From contig NZ_PDDM01000001.1 of assembly GCF_002914585.1 (NCBI RefSeq), positions 124,001-188,000 on the forward strand: a stretch of DNA of 64,000 bases. Reading direction: 5' to 3'. Source of the DNA: Pseudanabaena sp. BC1403 (GTDB lineage Bacteria > Cyanobacteriota > Cyanobacteriia > Pseudanabaenales > Pseudanabaenaceae). Position 1 is the stretch's first letter; the number at the start of each line of letters is the position of its first letter. A program made the translations under genes and the position numbers. Below are positions 16,771 through 25,895 of the stretch, one piece after another. The notes under the pieces are model-generated. The model made no database searches and was not told the DNA's origin. It worked only from the letters and a program-made list of their open reading frames with translations.

Positions 16771-18027
16771 ATGATCGTAAAAGGCTTAGAACTACCCAGT
16801 TGGGAAAATATCAAACGTGAGTGGCGCGATGCCGATCCGTTGTTGCTAATTTTCCCGATTCTATTGATGATTTTAGGTGGCATTGCCATCTACAGCTCTG
16901 ACTTTCGCTCTCAGAATGCTGTGTGGTGGCAACATTGGGTGACAGGTGGCGTAGGCTTGGTAGCTATGTTTGCGATCGCCCGTTTTCATTACGATCAATT
17001 ATTGCGATTACATTGGTTTACCTACGCGATCACCAATATATCTTTGGTTTTGGTGCTGCTTATTGGTACAACGGCTCTTGGGGCTGAGCGCTGGATTACG
17101 ATCGGTGGCTTTAATATTCAGCCTTCGGAATTTGCCAAGGTAGGCATAATTATTTCTTTAGCAGCCGTGATGCACGATCGCCCGATTCAGAGTCCGATTG
17201 ATGCATTTAAAGTCGCTTGGGTAACCGTACCGCCTTGGATTTTGATCTTTTTGCAACCCAACCTTGGCACATCTCTGATATTTGCAGCGATCACGATTGG
17301 AATGCTCTATTGGGCTGGAGCCAGCTTGGGTTGGCTATTACTAATATTTTCACCCATTGTCTCGGCAGTCCTGTTTTCGATTTATTTACCCGCATGGATT
17401 GTATGGGTGATTTTGATGGGTGTGGCGGCTTGGGTCTCATTACCTTGGTTTCGGATTGTCAGTACTGTAATTGCTGTGGTAGTCAATTTGGTGTCTGGAC
17501 AAGCAGGAATTTTATTATGGAATATTCTCCATGATTATCAAAAGAAGCGCCTATTACTATTTATCGATCCTAATCAAGATCCTCTCGGAGCTGGATATCA
17601 CGTCATTCAGTCCAAAATTGCGATCGGAGCTGGGCAACTATTTGGTCAGGGTTGGCTCAAGGGTACACAAACACAGTTAAATTTTATTCCTGAGCAGCAT
17701 ACTGATTTCATCTTTTCAGCGATCGGCGAAGAGTTTGGCTTTTTTGGTTGTGTATGCGTTTTGTTATTGTTTGTAGGAATTTGCTGGCGCTTACTGGTAA
17801 TTGCAGTAAATGCGCGGGATAATTTCGGATCACTACTAGCGATCGGCGTGTTTTCCTTCGTCCTATTTCAAACCTTTGTCAATATCGGCATGAATATCAA
17901 TGTTGCGCCTGTGACGGGGATTCCTTTGCCTTGGCTCAGTTATGGACGATCAGCATTACTTGCTAATTTCATGGCGATCGGCTTGGCGGAGTCTGTTGCC
18001 GCCCATCGACGCACGATTAAGTTTTAA
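16771..18027 (+). CDS. rodA: Rod-shape-determining peptidoglycan glycosyltransferase RodA (SEDS family)
   Basis: The 418-residue polytopic membrane protein (about ten helices) polymerises lipid II together with a class B PBP during lateral wall growth. SEDS features are GAERWITIGGFNIQPSEFAKVG (about residues 110-131), GYHVIQSKIAIGAGQLFGQG and NFIPEQHTDFIFSAIGEEFGF, which are the RodA rather than FtsW variants, and the C-terminal GIPLPWLSYGRSALLANF. I chose ATG 16771 (MIVKGLELPSWENIKREW). The open frame continues upstream into the hairpin at 16609 and those residues are not expected to be translated. No mreBCD or PBP2 gene is adjacent. Confidence 0.93.
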   Translation: MIVKGLELPSWENIKREWRDADPLLLIFPILLMILGGIAIYSSDFRSQNAVWWQHWVTGGVGLVAMFAIARFHYDQLLRLHWFTYAITNISLVLVLLIGTTALGAERWITIGGFNIQPSEFAKVGIIISLAAVMHDRPIQSPIDAFKVAWVTVPPWILIFLQPNLGTSLIFAAITIGMLYWAGASLGWLLLIFSPIVSAVLFSIYLPAWIVWVILMGVAAWVSLPWFRIVSTVIAVVVNLVSGQAGILLWNILHDYQKKRLLLFIDPNQDPLGAGYHVIQSKIAIGAGQLFGQGWLKGTQTQLNFIPEQHTDFIFSAIGEEFGFFGCVCVLLLFVGICWRLLVIAVNARDNFGSLLAIGVFSFVLFQTFVNIGMNINVAPVTGIPLPWLSYGRSALLANFMAIGLAESVAAHRRTIKF

Positions 18028-18060
18028 TTTAAAGGCTGTGCTTGGCGCTGACTTATAAAA

Positions 18061-18105
18061 CCCAAAAATATGGCGGCGGGCTTTGCCCGCCGCCATATTT
18101 TTGGG
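18061..18105. repeat. Triloop hairpin (family A), 21-bp arms
   Basis: CCCAAAAATATGGCGGCGGGC and its complement flank the loop TTT, 33 nt after the rodA stop. Confidence 0.88.
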
Positions 18106-18120
18106 ATCGGTTATTTTGTG

Positions 18121-18227
18121 TAATACCAATTCATAAAAGTGTGGCAAAACTTTCGTGAATTAAAAAACAAACCCAGTAAGGGTTTTCAAAACACAAAATG
18201 GCTACGCCATTTTGTGTTTTGGTATAA
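18121..18227. repeat. TAATACCAA element (family B), full length, inverted
   Basis: It begins TAATACCAATTCATAAAAGTG, has the mini-hairpin AAACCC-AGTAA-GGGTTT and ends with the hairpin ACACAAAATGGC-TAC-GCCATTTTGTGT plus TTGGTATAA. The orientation is opposite to the copy at 32227. Confidence 0.88.
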
Positions 18228-18250
18228 GCCCCTAAATTAGGAGAAAAAAC

Positions 18251-18784
18251 ATGAAAACAAAAAACTGCTTAGATTTAATTTTTGGCAGTTTGTTTAGCAG
18301 TTTGTTTGGCACTTTGCTAATTGCAAGCTATCAACCATTCGCGATCGCTGATGACGCTTTTACCCGTGACTATGAGTTCTCAACTCCTATACCAAAAACT
18401 GGAAAAGTCACAATCCGTAAGCCGATTCAAGATTTACCTGCTAAGAGTCTTTTCGCATCATGTCCTGCCAAATCTGATCTCCAAGACTTTGCTGAAAGCA
18501 CCAGTTTTTTTGTCATGATTTGTCGAGATCAGAAAAATGTATTACAAAAATATTGGATTCAGAAAAACAAGAAAACAGGTTCAGTTTTACGGTTAACGGC
18601 ACAAGATCTGCCTCGTAGTCAGCCTTCAGTTTGGAAGAGTGGTAATTATCAAGTATATCTCTATCATGATGGACGAAACCCAGAGCTAATTAATGCTTAT
18701 CTGGAGTCATACAACGTGACAACCAAGAAGGGAAGAGCAGAAGCACTGCTTTATTACTACAGTAAATTTCATGTTTCCCAATAG
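18251..18784 (+). CDS. Secreted hypothetical protein
   Basis: The 177-residue protein has a signal peptide (basic MKTKN, hydrophobic LIFGSLFSSLFGTLLIAS, likely cut near IADDA at about 34-36). The mature part has two cysteines (SCPAKS and MICRDQ). It starts at an ATG with GGAG 9 nt upstream (TTAGGAGAAAAAAC). I do not recognise the family. It is 8 nt from malate dehydrogenase and may share its transcript. Confidence 0.75.
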   Translation: MKTKNCLDLIFGSLFSSLFGTLLIASYQPFAIADDAFTRDYEFSTPIPKTGKVTIRKPIQDLPAKSLFASCPAKSDLQDFAESTSFFVMICRDQKNVLQKYWIQKNKKTGSVLRLTAQDLPRSQPSVWKSGNYQVYLYHDGRNPELINAYLESYNVTTKKGRAEALLYYYSKFHVSQ

Positions 18785-18792
18785 AAGGAATT

Positions 18793-19737
18793 ATGCCAAT
18801 GCAAATACAAGATTATCGATCACCTAAAGTCACTGTCATCGGTGCTGGTAATGTCGGCGGCATGTTAGCGCAACGCATCGCCAAGCAAAATTTAGCTGAC
18901 GTTGTATTATGCGATATTGTCCAAGGGAAACCGCAAGGAATTGCCCTTGATCTGGCACAGGCACATACAATTTCCAATCTCGATCGCCAAATTATCGGCA
19001 CTAATGACTACAGCGACACCAAAGATTCGGATGTGATTGTCATCACCGCAGGCATACCACGCAAAGAGGGAATGAGTCGTAATGATCTGCTCAGGATTAA
19101 TGCAGGCATAGTTAAGGATGTTGTGCAGAAGGCGATCGCTCTATCTCCTTCTGCAATTTTGCTCATTGTCTCTAATCCTTTAGATGTAATGACTTACCTA
19201 GCATGGCAAGTCAGTGGTTTACCTCCTCAAAGAGTAGTTGGGATGGCTGGAGTTTTAGATGCTGCTAGATTTCAAACTTTTATTGCGATGGAATTAGGCA
19301 TATCCACTGCGGATATCTATACAACCGTTTTGGGTGGACATGGTGATTTGATGCTTCCTTTGCCACGCCTATCAACAGTGAACGGTGTTCCGATTACTGA
19401 GCTATTGTCACAGGAGGCGATCGTCCGATTAGTAGAGCGAACTCGCAATGGAGGTGCAGAAATAGTCAAGTTGTTGCAAAATGGTAGTGCTTATTTTGCG
19501 CCATCGGCTGCCGCCTACGTTATGGTCGAAGCAATCATTAGCGATCGGCATCGAATTTTTCCTGCTGCTGCTCATCTCACAGGTGAATATGGCTTAAAAG
19601 ATATATTTATGGGAGTCCCCGTACAGTTAGGGCGACAAGGTGTTGAAAAGGTGATCGAACTGGAGCTTACAGATGAGGAAATTGCCTCACTCCATGCTTC
19701 CGCATCATCTATCCAAGAGAATATCAATCTCCTCTAG
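18793..19737 (+). CDS. mdh: Malate dehydrogenase (NAD-dependent, LDH-like type)
   Basis: The 314-residue enzyme interconverts malate and oxaloacetate with NAD(H). It has the dinucleotide site GAGNVGG (residues 17-23), substrate-specificity Arg in AGIPRKEGMSR (lactate dehydrogenases have Gln at that place), the NPLDVMTY loop, and the catalytic His in LGGHGDLMLPL. These residues identify the LDH-like tetrameric MDH common in cyanobacteria. A strong ribosome-binding site (AGAAGGAATT) precedes ATG 18793. Confidence 0.95.
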   Translation: MPMQIQDYRSPKVTVIGAGNVGGMLAQRIAKQNLADVVLCDIVQGKPQGIALDLAQAHTISNLDRQIIGTNDYSDTKDSDVIVITAGIPRKEGMSRNDLLRINAGIVKDVVQKAIALSPSAILLIVSNPLDVMTYLAWQVSGLPPQRVVGMAGVLDAARFQTFIAMELGISTADIYTTVLGGHGDLMLPLPRLSTVNGVPITELLSQEAIVRLVERTRNGGAEIVKLLQNGSAYFAPSAAAYVMVEAIISDRHRIFPAAAHLTGEYGLKDIFMGVPVQLGRQGVEKVIELELTDEEIASLHASASSIQENINLL

Positions 19738-19763
19738 AAGCTATCAGAGCAATTCTCATTGTG

Positions 19764-19818
19764 AAACAAATTTTGTTATTTTCAGTGCCGCAGGCACTGA
19801 AAATAACAAAATTTGTTT
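19764..19818. repeat. Triloop hairpin (family A'), 26-bp arms
   Basis: The arms AAACAAATTTTGTTATTTTC...GTGCC are perfect around the loop GCA. The left flank GCAATTCTCATTGTG also borders, in inverse, the hairpin at 56119-56173. The two copies differ at five arm positions and all five are compensated. Confidence 0.9.
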
Positions 19819-19893
19819 TGATGAAACTCCACCGCTGACATACTTTCATCAAGGCAAATTTATATGGTGATGATTTATAAAAATCTATACAAA

Positions 19894-20000
19894 TAATACC
19901 AATTCACAAAAGTGTGACGATACTTTTGTGAATTAAAAAACAAACCCTGAAAGAGTTTTAAAACCGCAAAATGGCGTAGCCATTTTGCGGTTTGGTATAA
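19894..20000. repeat. TAATACCAA element (family B), full length, inverted
   Basis: It begins TAATACCAATTCACAAAAGTG and ends with hairpin CCGCAAAATGGC-GTA-GCCATTTTGCGG and TTGGTATAA. Relative to other copies the ACAC of the last hairpin is CCGC, with GTGT becoming GCGG on the other side. With the hairpin at 19764 it occupies much of the 445-bp gap before the kinase gene; the remaining 180 bp are AT-rich leader. Confidence 0.88.
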
Positions 20001-20182
20001 TACTTTTGCTCTAAAGTATGACTACACTTTAGAACAAGAAAAATTAATCCCTGAAAGGATCTTAAGCTATCAAAAAGACTCCGCCTTTTTAAGTGTATGC
20101 CTGAAGAAATTCTCATTAAATTGAGGTTCGTTGTATTATGAAAATAAATGGCATTTAAAACTTTAGATTGACTGCAACCACC

Positions 20183-22120
20183 ATGACCTATTCTGAAGCA
20201 ATTCTTGCAGGCAGATATAAAATTGTAAAACCTCTTGGTGGTGGTGGTTTTGGGCAGACATTTTTAGCTCAGGATTTGCAAATGCCAAATCAGCCTGCTT
20301 GTGTGGTTAAGCAACTAAAGCTCCAATTACTTAAACCTCAAGAACTAGCGATCGCCAAACGTTTATTTGATAGTGAGGCTGCAACATTAAATGATTTAGG
20401 AATTCATGATCAGATTCCCAGACTATTTGCCCACTTTGAGCAAGATGGCGAATTCTATCTAGTCCAAGAGTTTATTGAAGGTGAGACCTTAGAATCTGAG
20501 ATTGGTGCTGGTAAGCAATGGGATCAATTAAAGCTGATTTCTGGCTTAAGAGATATTTTGCAAATATTAGCTTTTGTGCATAGCTGTCAAGTAATTCATC
20601 GAGATATCAAACCTGCTAACTTGATCCGCCGTCGTAGCGATCGCAAAATAGTACTAATTGACTTTGGAGCAGTCAAAGCTATAAGCCCAGACTCATTAGA
20701 GAGATTTATCGAAGAAGAGAATCAGACTCGTAGTGTTGTTGTTGGCTCCTTGATGTACATGCCCAATGAGCAATTAGCGGGTCAACCCAAATTTTGCAGC
20801 GATGTCTATGCCTTGGGGCTAGTATGCTTGCAAGCTTTCACGGGGCTTTCATTTAAAGAATTGCCGAAGGATCTTCAAAACGAGTATAGCTGCTCCTTGG
20901 CTGGTGCTAAGGTCAACATTAAAATTAATTCAGGGTTGGCAGCAATCATTGACAAAATGGTGCGATATGACTACCGCCAAAGATATTATGATGCGACAGA
21001 GGCTCTGCTAGCAATAGAGAACCTTCTCCGCAATGCCAAGGCAGCGACAACTATTTCTAGCCCTCCACCAAAACAGCAAAAGAAATTCCAATTGGAAGAG
21101 CCTGATGGTCAAATAGAAATAGGTTCTCGTTTTTACATTCAGCGACCTCCCATTGAAAAAGACTGCCTAGAAACCATGCTGAGAGCAGGTTCACTAATTC
21201 GGATTAAAGCGCCTCGACAAATGGGTAAATCATCTTTGTTATCGCGTACTCTAGCTTATGCCAAACATAAAGAATATCAAGTCGCGCATTTATATTTTCA
21301 GCAAGCGGATAGCGATATATTTGATGATCTAGATTTATTTCTAAAATGGTTTTGTGCGAGTATTGCCTTGGAATTAGATCTAGATGACAATTTGGAGCAA
21401 TACTGGCAAGGAGTTCTAGGCAGTAAAAACAAGTGTACAAAATATTTTCAGCGTTACTTACTTGCCGCAAAGGAAACTCCCTTAGTTTTAGGACTGGATG
21501 AAGTAGATTTAATCTTCCAATATCCTAAAATCGCTTCTGATTTTTTTGGTTTACTAAGAGCTTGGCATGAAAAGGCAAAAAATGAGGATGTTTGGAAAAA
21601 GCTGAGATTAGTAATTGTTCATTCAAAAGAAGTCTATATCCCCTTAAATATCAATCAGTCACCTTTTAATGTAGGCGTACCGATTGAATTACCTGAATTG
21701 ACTTTGGAGCAAATTGCAGATTTAGTTCAGCGACACCAACTAGATTGGCAGCCAACTCAGATAAAACAATTGCTAATGCTTACTGGTGGACATCCATATT
21801 TGGTTAGACAAGCACTTTATCAAATTGCGAGAGGGCGAATAGACTGGGAAAGTTTACTACAATCATCTCCTACCGAAGAGGGGATTTATGGTAACCATCT
21901 TCGTCGCCAACTTGGCAACTTAAAAGAAGATTCTGAGCTGTTTGAAGCATATAAAGAATTGGTTACAGGCTCTCGTCCTTTACAGTTAGATAGTCAAATA
22001 ACTTTTAAATTACGAAGTATTGGTTTAGTGAAGCTAGTCGGTAATCAGGTGGTTCCGATGTGTGCACTATATTATCAATATTTTCAACAAATATTTCAAC
22101 AATCTAAAATAAATCCATAG
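20183..22120 (+). CDS. Ser/Thr protein kinase fused to an AAA-like (PF14516-type) NTPase domain
   Basis: The 645-residue protein starts at ATG 20183 (MTYSEAILAGRYKIVKPL; a TTG five codons earlier is unlikely). Residues 10-285 are a Hanks-type kinase: GGGGFGQTF P-loop, the ATP-anchoring Lys in CVVKQL, VIHRDIKPANLIRR catalytic loop, IDFGAVK, and MYMPNEQ in place of the APE region. Residues 305-635 are an AAA-like domain with Walker A variant PRQMGKSS and Walker B LVLGLDEVDL. The next gene carries the same type of AAA-like domain with WD40 repeats, 50 nt downstream, so the two probably form a signalling unit. The target is unknown. Confidence 0.92.
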   Translation: MTYSEAILAGRYKIVKPLGGGGFGQTFLAQDLQMPNQPACVVKQLKLQLLKPQELAIAKRLFDSEAATLNDLGIHDQIPRLFAHFEQDGEFYLVQEFIEGETLESEIGAGKQWDQLKLISGLRDILQILAFVHSCQVIHRDIKPANLIRRRSDRKIVLIDFGAVKAISPDSLERFIEEENQTRSVVVGSLMYMPNEQLAGQPKFCSDVYALGLVCLQAFTGLSFKELPKDLQNEYSCSLAGAKVNIKINSGLAAIIDKMVRYDYRQRYYDATEALLAIENLLRNAKAATTISSPPPKQQKKFQLEEPDGQIEIGSRFYIQRPPIEKDCLETMLRAGSLIRIKAPRQMGKSSLLSRTLAYAKHKEYQVAHLYFQQADSDIFDDLDLFLKWFCASIALELDLDDNLEQYWQGVLGSKNKCTKYFQRYLLAAKETPLVLGLDEVDLIFQYPKIASDFFGLLRAWHEKAKNEDVWKKLRLVIVHSKEVYIPLNINQSPFNVGVPIELPELTLEQIADLVQRHQLDWQPTQIKQLLMLTGGHPYLVRQALYQIARGRIDWESLLQSSPTEEGIYGNHLRRQLGNLKEDSELFEAYKELVTGSRPLQLDSQITFKLRSIGLVKLVGNQVVPMCALYYQYFQQIFQQSKINP

Positions 22121-22151
22121 AGAATGCGGCGCTTCGCGCCGCATTCTCTAT
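22117..22151. repeat. Triloop hairpin (family A), 16-bp arms, containing the kinase stop codon
   Basis: ATAGAGAATGCGGCGC and its complement flank the loop TTC. The TAG of the upstream kinase gene (22118-22120) lies in the left arm, and the hairpin fills most of the 50-nt spacer to the WD40 gene. Confidence 0.88.
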
Positions 22152-22170
22152 ACAATTTGTTAGGTAAACG

Positions 22171-25100
22171 ATGCTTGCGGAAAGAACTACAAATTATCTA
22201 TATCAAGTTGGCGGAAGTCTATCTGTTGACGCACCTACCTATGTAGCGAGGCAAGCTGATAATGATCTTTATGAAAGCTTGAAATCTGGAGAATTTTGTT
22301 ATGTTCTCAATTCGCGGCAGATGGGGAAGTCTAGTCTTCGAGTCCGCACGATGAAACGACTGCAAGAGGAGGATTTTGCCTGCGCGGCGATCGATATTAC
22401 GGCGATCGGTACATCTGACATTACACCAGAGCAGTGGTATGCGGGGCTAATTGATAGCATTATCAGTAGCCTTAGCTTGTATGATTCCTTTGATTTGGAG
22501 GAATGGTGGGAACGGAATCACTTACTATCTCCAGTACAACGCTTTGGGAAGTTCTTAGATGAAGGGTTACTCAAAAAAATCTCTTCGCCAGTAATTCTGT
22601 TTGTTGATGAAATTGATAGTATCCTCAGCTTGAATTTTGCCGTTGATGATTTTTTTGCATTGATTCGAGAATTATTTAATCGTCGTGCCGATCGCATTGC
22701 CTATAATCGCTTAACCTTTGCCCTCTTTGGGGTCGCGACCCCTGCTGACCTGATCCGCGATAAGCAACGCACTCCGTTTAACATCGGTCGAGCGATTGAG
22801 CTAAGGGGCTTTCAGCTAAAGGAAGCAAAACCTCTAATGCGAGGCATATTGACAAAGTCTCAAAATCCCGTCGCTGTCATCAAAGCAATCCTAGCCTATA
22901 CAGGTGGGCAACCATTTCTCACCCAAAAACTCTGTCAAATCATCCTAAATTCACCCGAATCGATCCCGCCAAACCATGAACTTGTCTGGGTGAATAATTT
23001 AGTGCGATCGCGCCTAGTTGAGAACTGGGAAATCCAAGATCAACCTGAGCATTTCAAAACAATTCGCGATCGCATTCTCTGGAGCAGTGAAAACCGTCAA
23101 GGAAGACTTCTCGGATTGTACCAACAAATTTTGGCTTCCGAGCCATCTTTGAACAAGCTCGAATGCGGAATTATTGCCGATGATACGCCTGAACAAACTG
23201 AGTTGCGGATTACAGGACTAGTCGTCAAACGCGAAGGAAAACTAAGAGTTTATAACCCAGTTTATGCGGCAATTTTTAATCAAAATTGGGTAAACCAAGC
23301 TTTAGCCAATTTACGTCCATATGGTGAATCATTCAAAGCTTGGATGGATTCTGACTATCAAGATGAGTCACGATTGTTGCGAGGACAAGCATTACAAGAT
23401 GCTTTGTTATGGTCGGCAGATAAGAATTTGAGTAATCATGACTACCAATTTTTTTCGGCTAGTCAAGACCTTGAGAAAAGAGAAGTGGAAGTAGCTCTCT
23501 TTGCCCAAGCTGAAGCAAATCAAATTCTTATGGCAGCAAAACGACGACTAGAAAAAACTTTGGAGGCGGAGCAAGAAGCTAAGGTTAGGTTGGTGGAGAT
23601 GCAGCAAAGACTACAAGCTAGCTTAACGCAAGCTGAAGTTGTTCTCAAAAGTGCCTCTGCTAAGGCGACATTTATCCTCAATCAACAATTTGAAGCGCTC
23701 TTAGAGTCCATGGAAGCAGGTCAGCAGTTACAGGACTTAGAAAATTCCACTGGCGAAAGAGCGAGCCTCAGAATGCATGGGATTAGCGCTCTGCACCAAG
23801 CTGTTTACAATGTGCGCGAATATAATCATCTTGCAGGACATCTAAATACCGTTACCTGCATTGCGATCGCGCCAAATGATCATCTCATTGCATCTGGAAG
23901 TAGCGATCGCACAATTAAAATTTGGGATATTAAGGGCAACCTCAAACAAACCCTAAGTGGACATACAAACTGGATTACTAGCCTAAGTTTTAGTCGTACT
24001 GAACAACATCTTGTCTCAGCTAGTCGTGATGGTACGATTAGGCTTTGGAAAATGGATCGATATACAAAATTGTTCGTCGATCAGCCGATCCAAATCCTAA
24101 AGGATCATCAAGCACCAGTCTTGGCAGTAAAGTTTAGCCCCACCGATGCCATATTTGCCTCCTGTGGCGAAGATGCCAAAATTAGACTATGGCGCGACGA
24201 TGGTACTGCATTTAATACCTTCACTGGCGGACATAGTAAATGGATAACTTGTCTCTGCTTTAGTCCTGATGGAGAGCGTATAGTTACAGGTAGTGCAGAT
24301 CAATTACTGATTATTTGGAATGTCAATGGAACTCTTATAAGAACTATTAAAGCCCATGATCGATTTATAGAAGATATTGATATTTCTCCGTCTGGGCGGA
24401 TTATTGCATCTGTAAGCCGTGGTCACGATGCTAAACTTTGGAATATGGAAGGGAATCTAATTACTTCTCTTGAAGGTCACACTGATAAGGTTTTAGGAGT
24501 AAAATTCCTCCCTAATGGCAAATCTCTAGCTTCAGTTAGCAATGATCGCACGATTAAAATTTGGGATGTCAAAGGTAATTTAAAGCAAACCATATATGGA
24601 CATAAAGGTGGTGTCCATAGCATTAACTTTAATGCCAATGGCAGTAAGATGATTACGGGGAGCCAAGATACAACCATCAAATTTTGGCGCACCAAGGGTA
24701 ACTCCTTACCCTGTCTAATTGGGCATACAGATGAGGTAAACTGCATCGCTGTCAGCTCTGACAGTCGATTTATTGCTTCTGCTAGTAGCGATTTCACAAT
24801 TAAAATTTGGCTAGCTAATGCTAAATTGATTGCCTCTCTCGAAGGACACAAAGAGAGTGTACATAGTGTCTGCTTCAGTCCAGACAATCGATTTTTACTA
24901 TCTGTTGGTAGCGATCGCGCTATCAAGATTTGGAATAATAAAGGTATCTTGCTTAAAAGTATATATAACGAACATGAATCAGCGATTTATAGTGTAGCCT
25001 ACCGTAGTGATGGTGAGCTATTTGCCTCTGCTAGTGCTGATTGCACAGTCAAGTTATGGAATAAAGAAGGAGAATGGATACATACATTATTCGGTCATGC

Positions 25101-25626
25101 TAATGCTGTTTATCAAGTCTGTTTTAGTCCTGACGGCAACATGTTAGCGACAGCAAGCCAAGATAAAACTGTGAAACTATGGCATTGGGATGGAACATTG
25201 TTGAATACTTTGAATGGTCATACTGGAGATGTTTATAGTGTTTGCTTTAGTCCTGACAGTCTGACTGTTGCCAGTAGCAGTAAAGACGGCAGTGTTAAAT
25301 TATGGAACCTTGATGGCAAATTGCTGCAAACCTTAAATGAACATACTGCTGAAGTTAGAAGTGTTTGTTTTAGTCCTGATGGTAATGCCTTAGCATCAGG
25401 CAGTAGCGATCGCACTGTCAAAATCTGGAGCCTTGATGGGAAAGAACTCTTAACTCTCCAAGGTCATCAATCGGCGGTGAAGAGTGTTTGCTTTAGCGCT
25501 GATGGTGAGACAATTGTCTCAGCTAGTGTTAATGGAAAGATCATTTTATGGGATTTCGATCTAGCACATCTGATGGAGTTGGGCAACAAGTGGATTCAAG
25601 ACTATTTAGAAACCCATGAGCTTTAA
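22171..25626 (+). CDS. AAA-like NTPase with coiled coil and 14 WD40 repeats
   Basis: The protein has 1151 residues. Residues 1-340 are an AAA-like domain of the same type as the upstream kinase's tail, with Walker A variant SRQMGKSS and Walker [14 protein letters not shown] linker follows, then an Ala/Glu/Arg-rich coiled coil (about 435-510). Residues 553-1140 contain 14 WD40 repeats (GH...V..F.....ASAS.D.TIKIW), enough for two seven-bladed propellers. This is a STAND-like arrangement: NTPase switch plus propeller sensor. Repeats 9-13 are the most alike, suggesting recent expansion. It is probably co-transcribed with the kinase gene. Confidence 0.93.
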   Translation: MLAERTTNYLYQVGGSLSVDAPTYVARQADNDLYESLKSGEFCYVLNSRQMGKSSLRVRTMKRLQEEDFACAAIDITAIGTSDITPEQWYAGLIDSIISSLSLYDSFDLEEWWERNHLLSPVQRFGKFLDEGLLKKISSPVILFVDEIDSILSLNFAVDDFFALIRELFNRRADRIAYNRLTFALFGVATPADLIRDKQRTPFNIGRAIELRGFQLKEAKPLMRGILTKSQNPVAVIKAILAYTGGQPFLTQKLCQIILNSPESIPPNHELVWVNNLVRSRLVENWEIQDQPEHFKTIRDRILWSSENRQGRLLGLYQQILASEPSLNKLECGIIADDTPEQTELRITGLVVKREGKLRVYNPVYAAIFNQNWVNQALANLRPYGESFKAWMDSDYQDESRLLRGQALQDALLWSADKNLSNHDYQFFSASQDLEKREVEVALFAQAEANQILMAAKRRLEKTLEAEQEAKVRLVEMQQRLQASLTQAEVVLKSASAKATFILNQQFEALLESMEAGQQLQDLENSTGERASLRMHGISALHQAVYNVREYNHLAGHLNTVTCIAIAPNDHLIASGSSDRTIKIWDIKGNLKQTLSGHTNWITSLSFSRTEQHLVSASRDGTIRLWKMDRYTKLFVDQPIQILKDHQAPVLAVKFSPTDAIFASCGEDAKIRLWRDDGTAFNTFTGGHSKWITCLCFSPDGERIVTGSADQLLIIWNVNGTLIRTIKAHDRFIEDIDISPSGRIIASVSRGHDAKLWNMEGNLITSLEGHTDKVLGVKFLPNGKSLASVSNDRTIKIWDVKGNLKQTIYGHKGGVHSINFNANGSKMITGSQDTTIKFWRTKGNSLPCLIGHTDEVNCIAVSSDSRFIASASSDFTIKIWLANAKLIASLEGHKESVHSVCFSPDNRFLLSVGSDRAIKIWNNKGILLKSIYNEHESAIYSVAYRSDGELFASASADCTVKLWNKEGEWIHTLFGHANAVYQVCFSPDGNMLATASQDKTVKLWHWDGTLLNTLNGHTGDVYSVCFSPDSLTVASSSKDGSVKLWNLDGKLLQTLNEHTAEVRSVCFSPDGNALASGSSDRTVKIWSLDGKELLTLQGHQSAVKSVCFSADGETIVSASVNGKIILWDFDLAHLMELGNKWIQDYLETHEL

Positions 25627-25766
25627 AATTTCACGTTTTATAGCAATGTAAGCTTTACTTACAGCAATTTGCTTTCACCCCCCCACAGCTAAAAATATAA
25701 AACCCATTGCGGGGCTTCGCCCTGCGACCCTTTTTATGGAGGATTTGATCAACAACTGCTGTAGGA

Positions 25767-25835
25767 CAAGTTAAAACCCAAGAAATTGATTGGCGGCGCT
25801 TCGCGCCGCCAATCAATTTCTTGGGTTTTAACTTG
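25767..25835. repeat. Triloop hairpin (family A), 33-bp arms
   Basis: This is the longest perfect hairpin in the window. The arms start CAAGTTAAAACCCAAG and end GGCGGCGC around the loop TTC. It lies between the convergent WD40 and transketolase genes, with the left flank CTGTAGGA. Confidence 0.9.
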
Positions 25836-25850
25836 GTGTGAGCTATATAT

Positions 25851-25885
25851 GCAAAAAAGCCTGCACCAAGTGCAGGCTTTTTTGC
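25851..25885 (-). terminator. Rho-independent terminator of tkt (reads in both directions)
   Basis: GCAAAAAAGCCTGCAC and its complement surround the loop CAA. The T-rich tail on either side suits termination of both convergent genes. It begins 10 nt after the tkt stop. Confidence 0.88.
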
Positions 25886-25895
25886 GAGAGGTTAA

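Noticed and set aside
24477-25421. Antisense open frames across the WD40 repeats
   Set aside because: They mirror the periodic codons of the WD40 gene and have no independent features; the sense protein is unambiguous.
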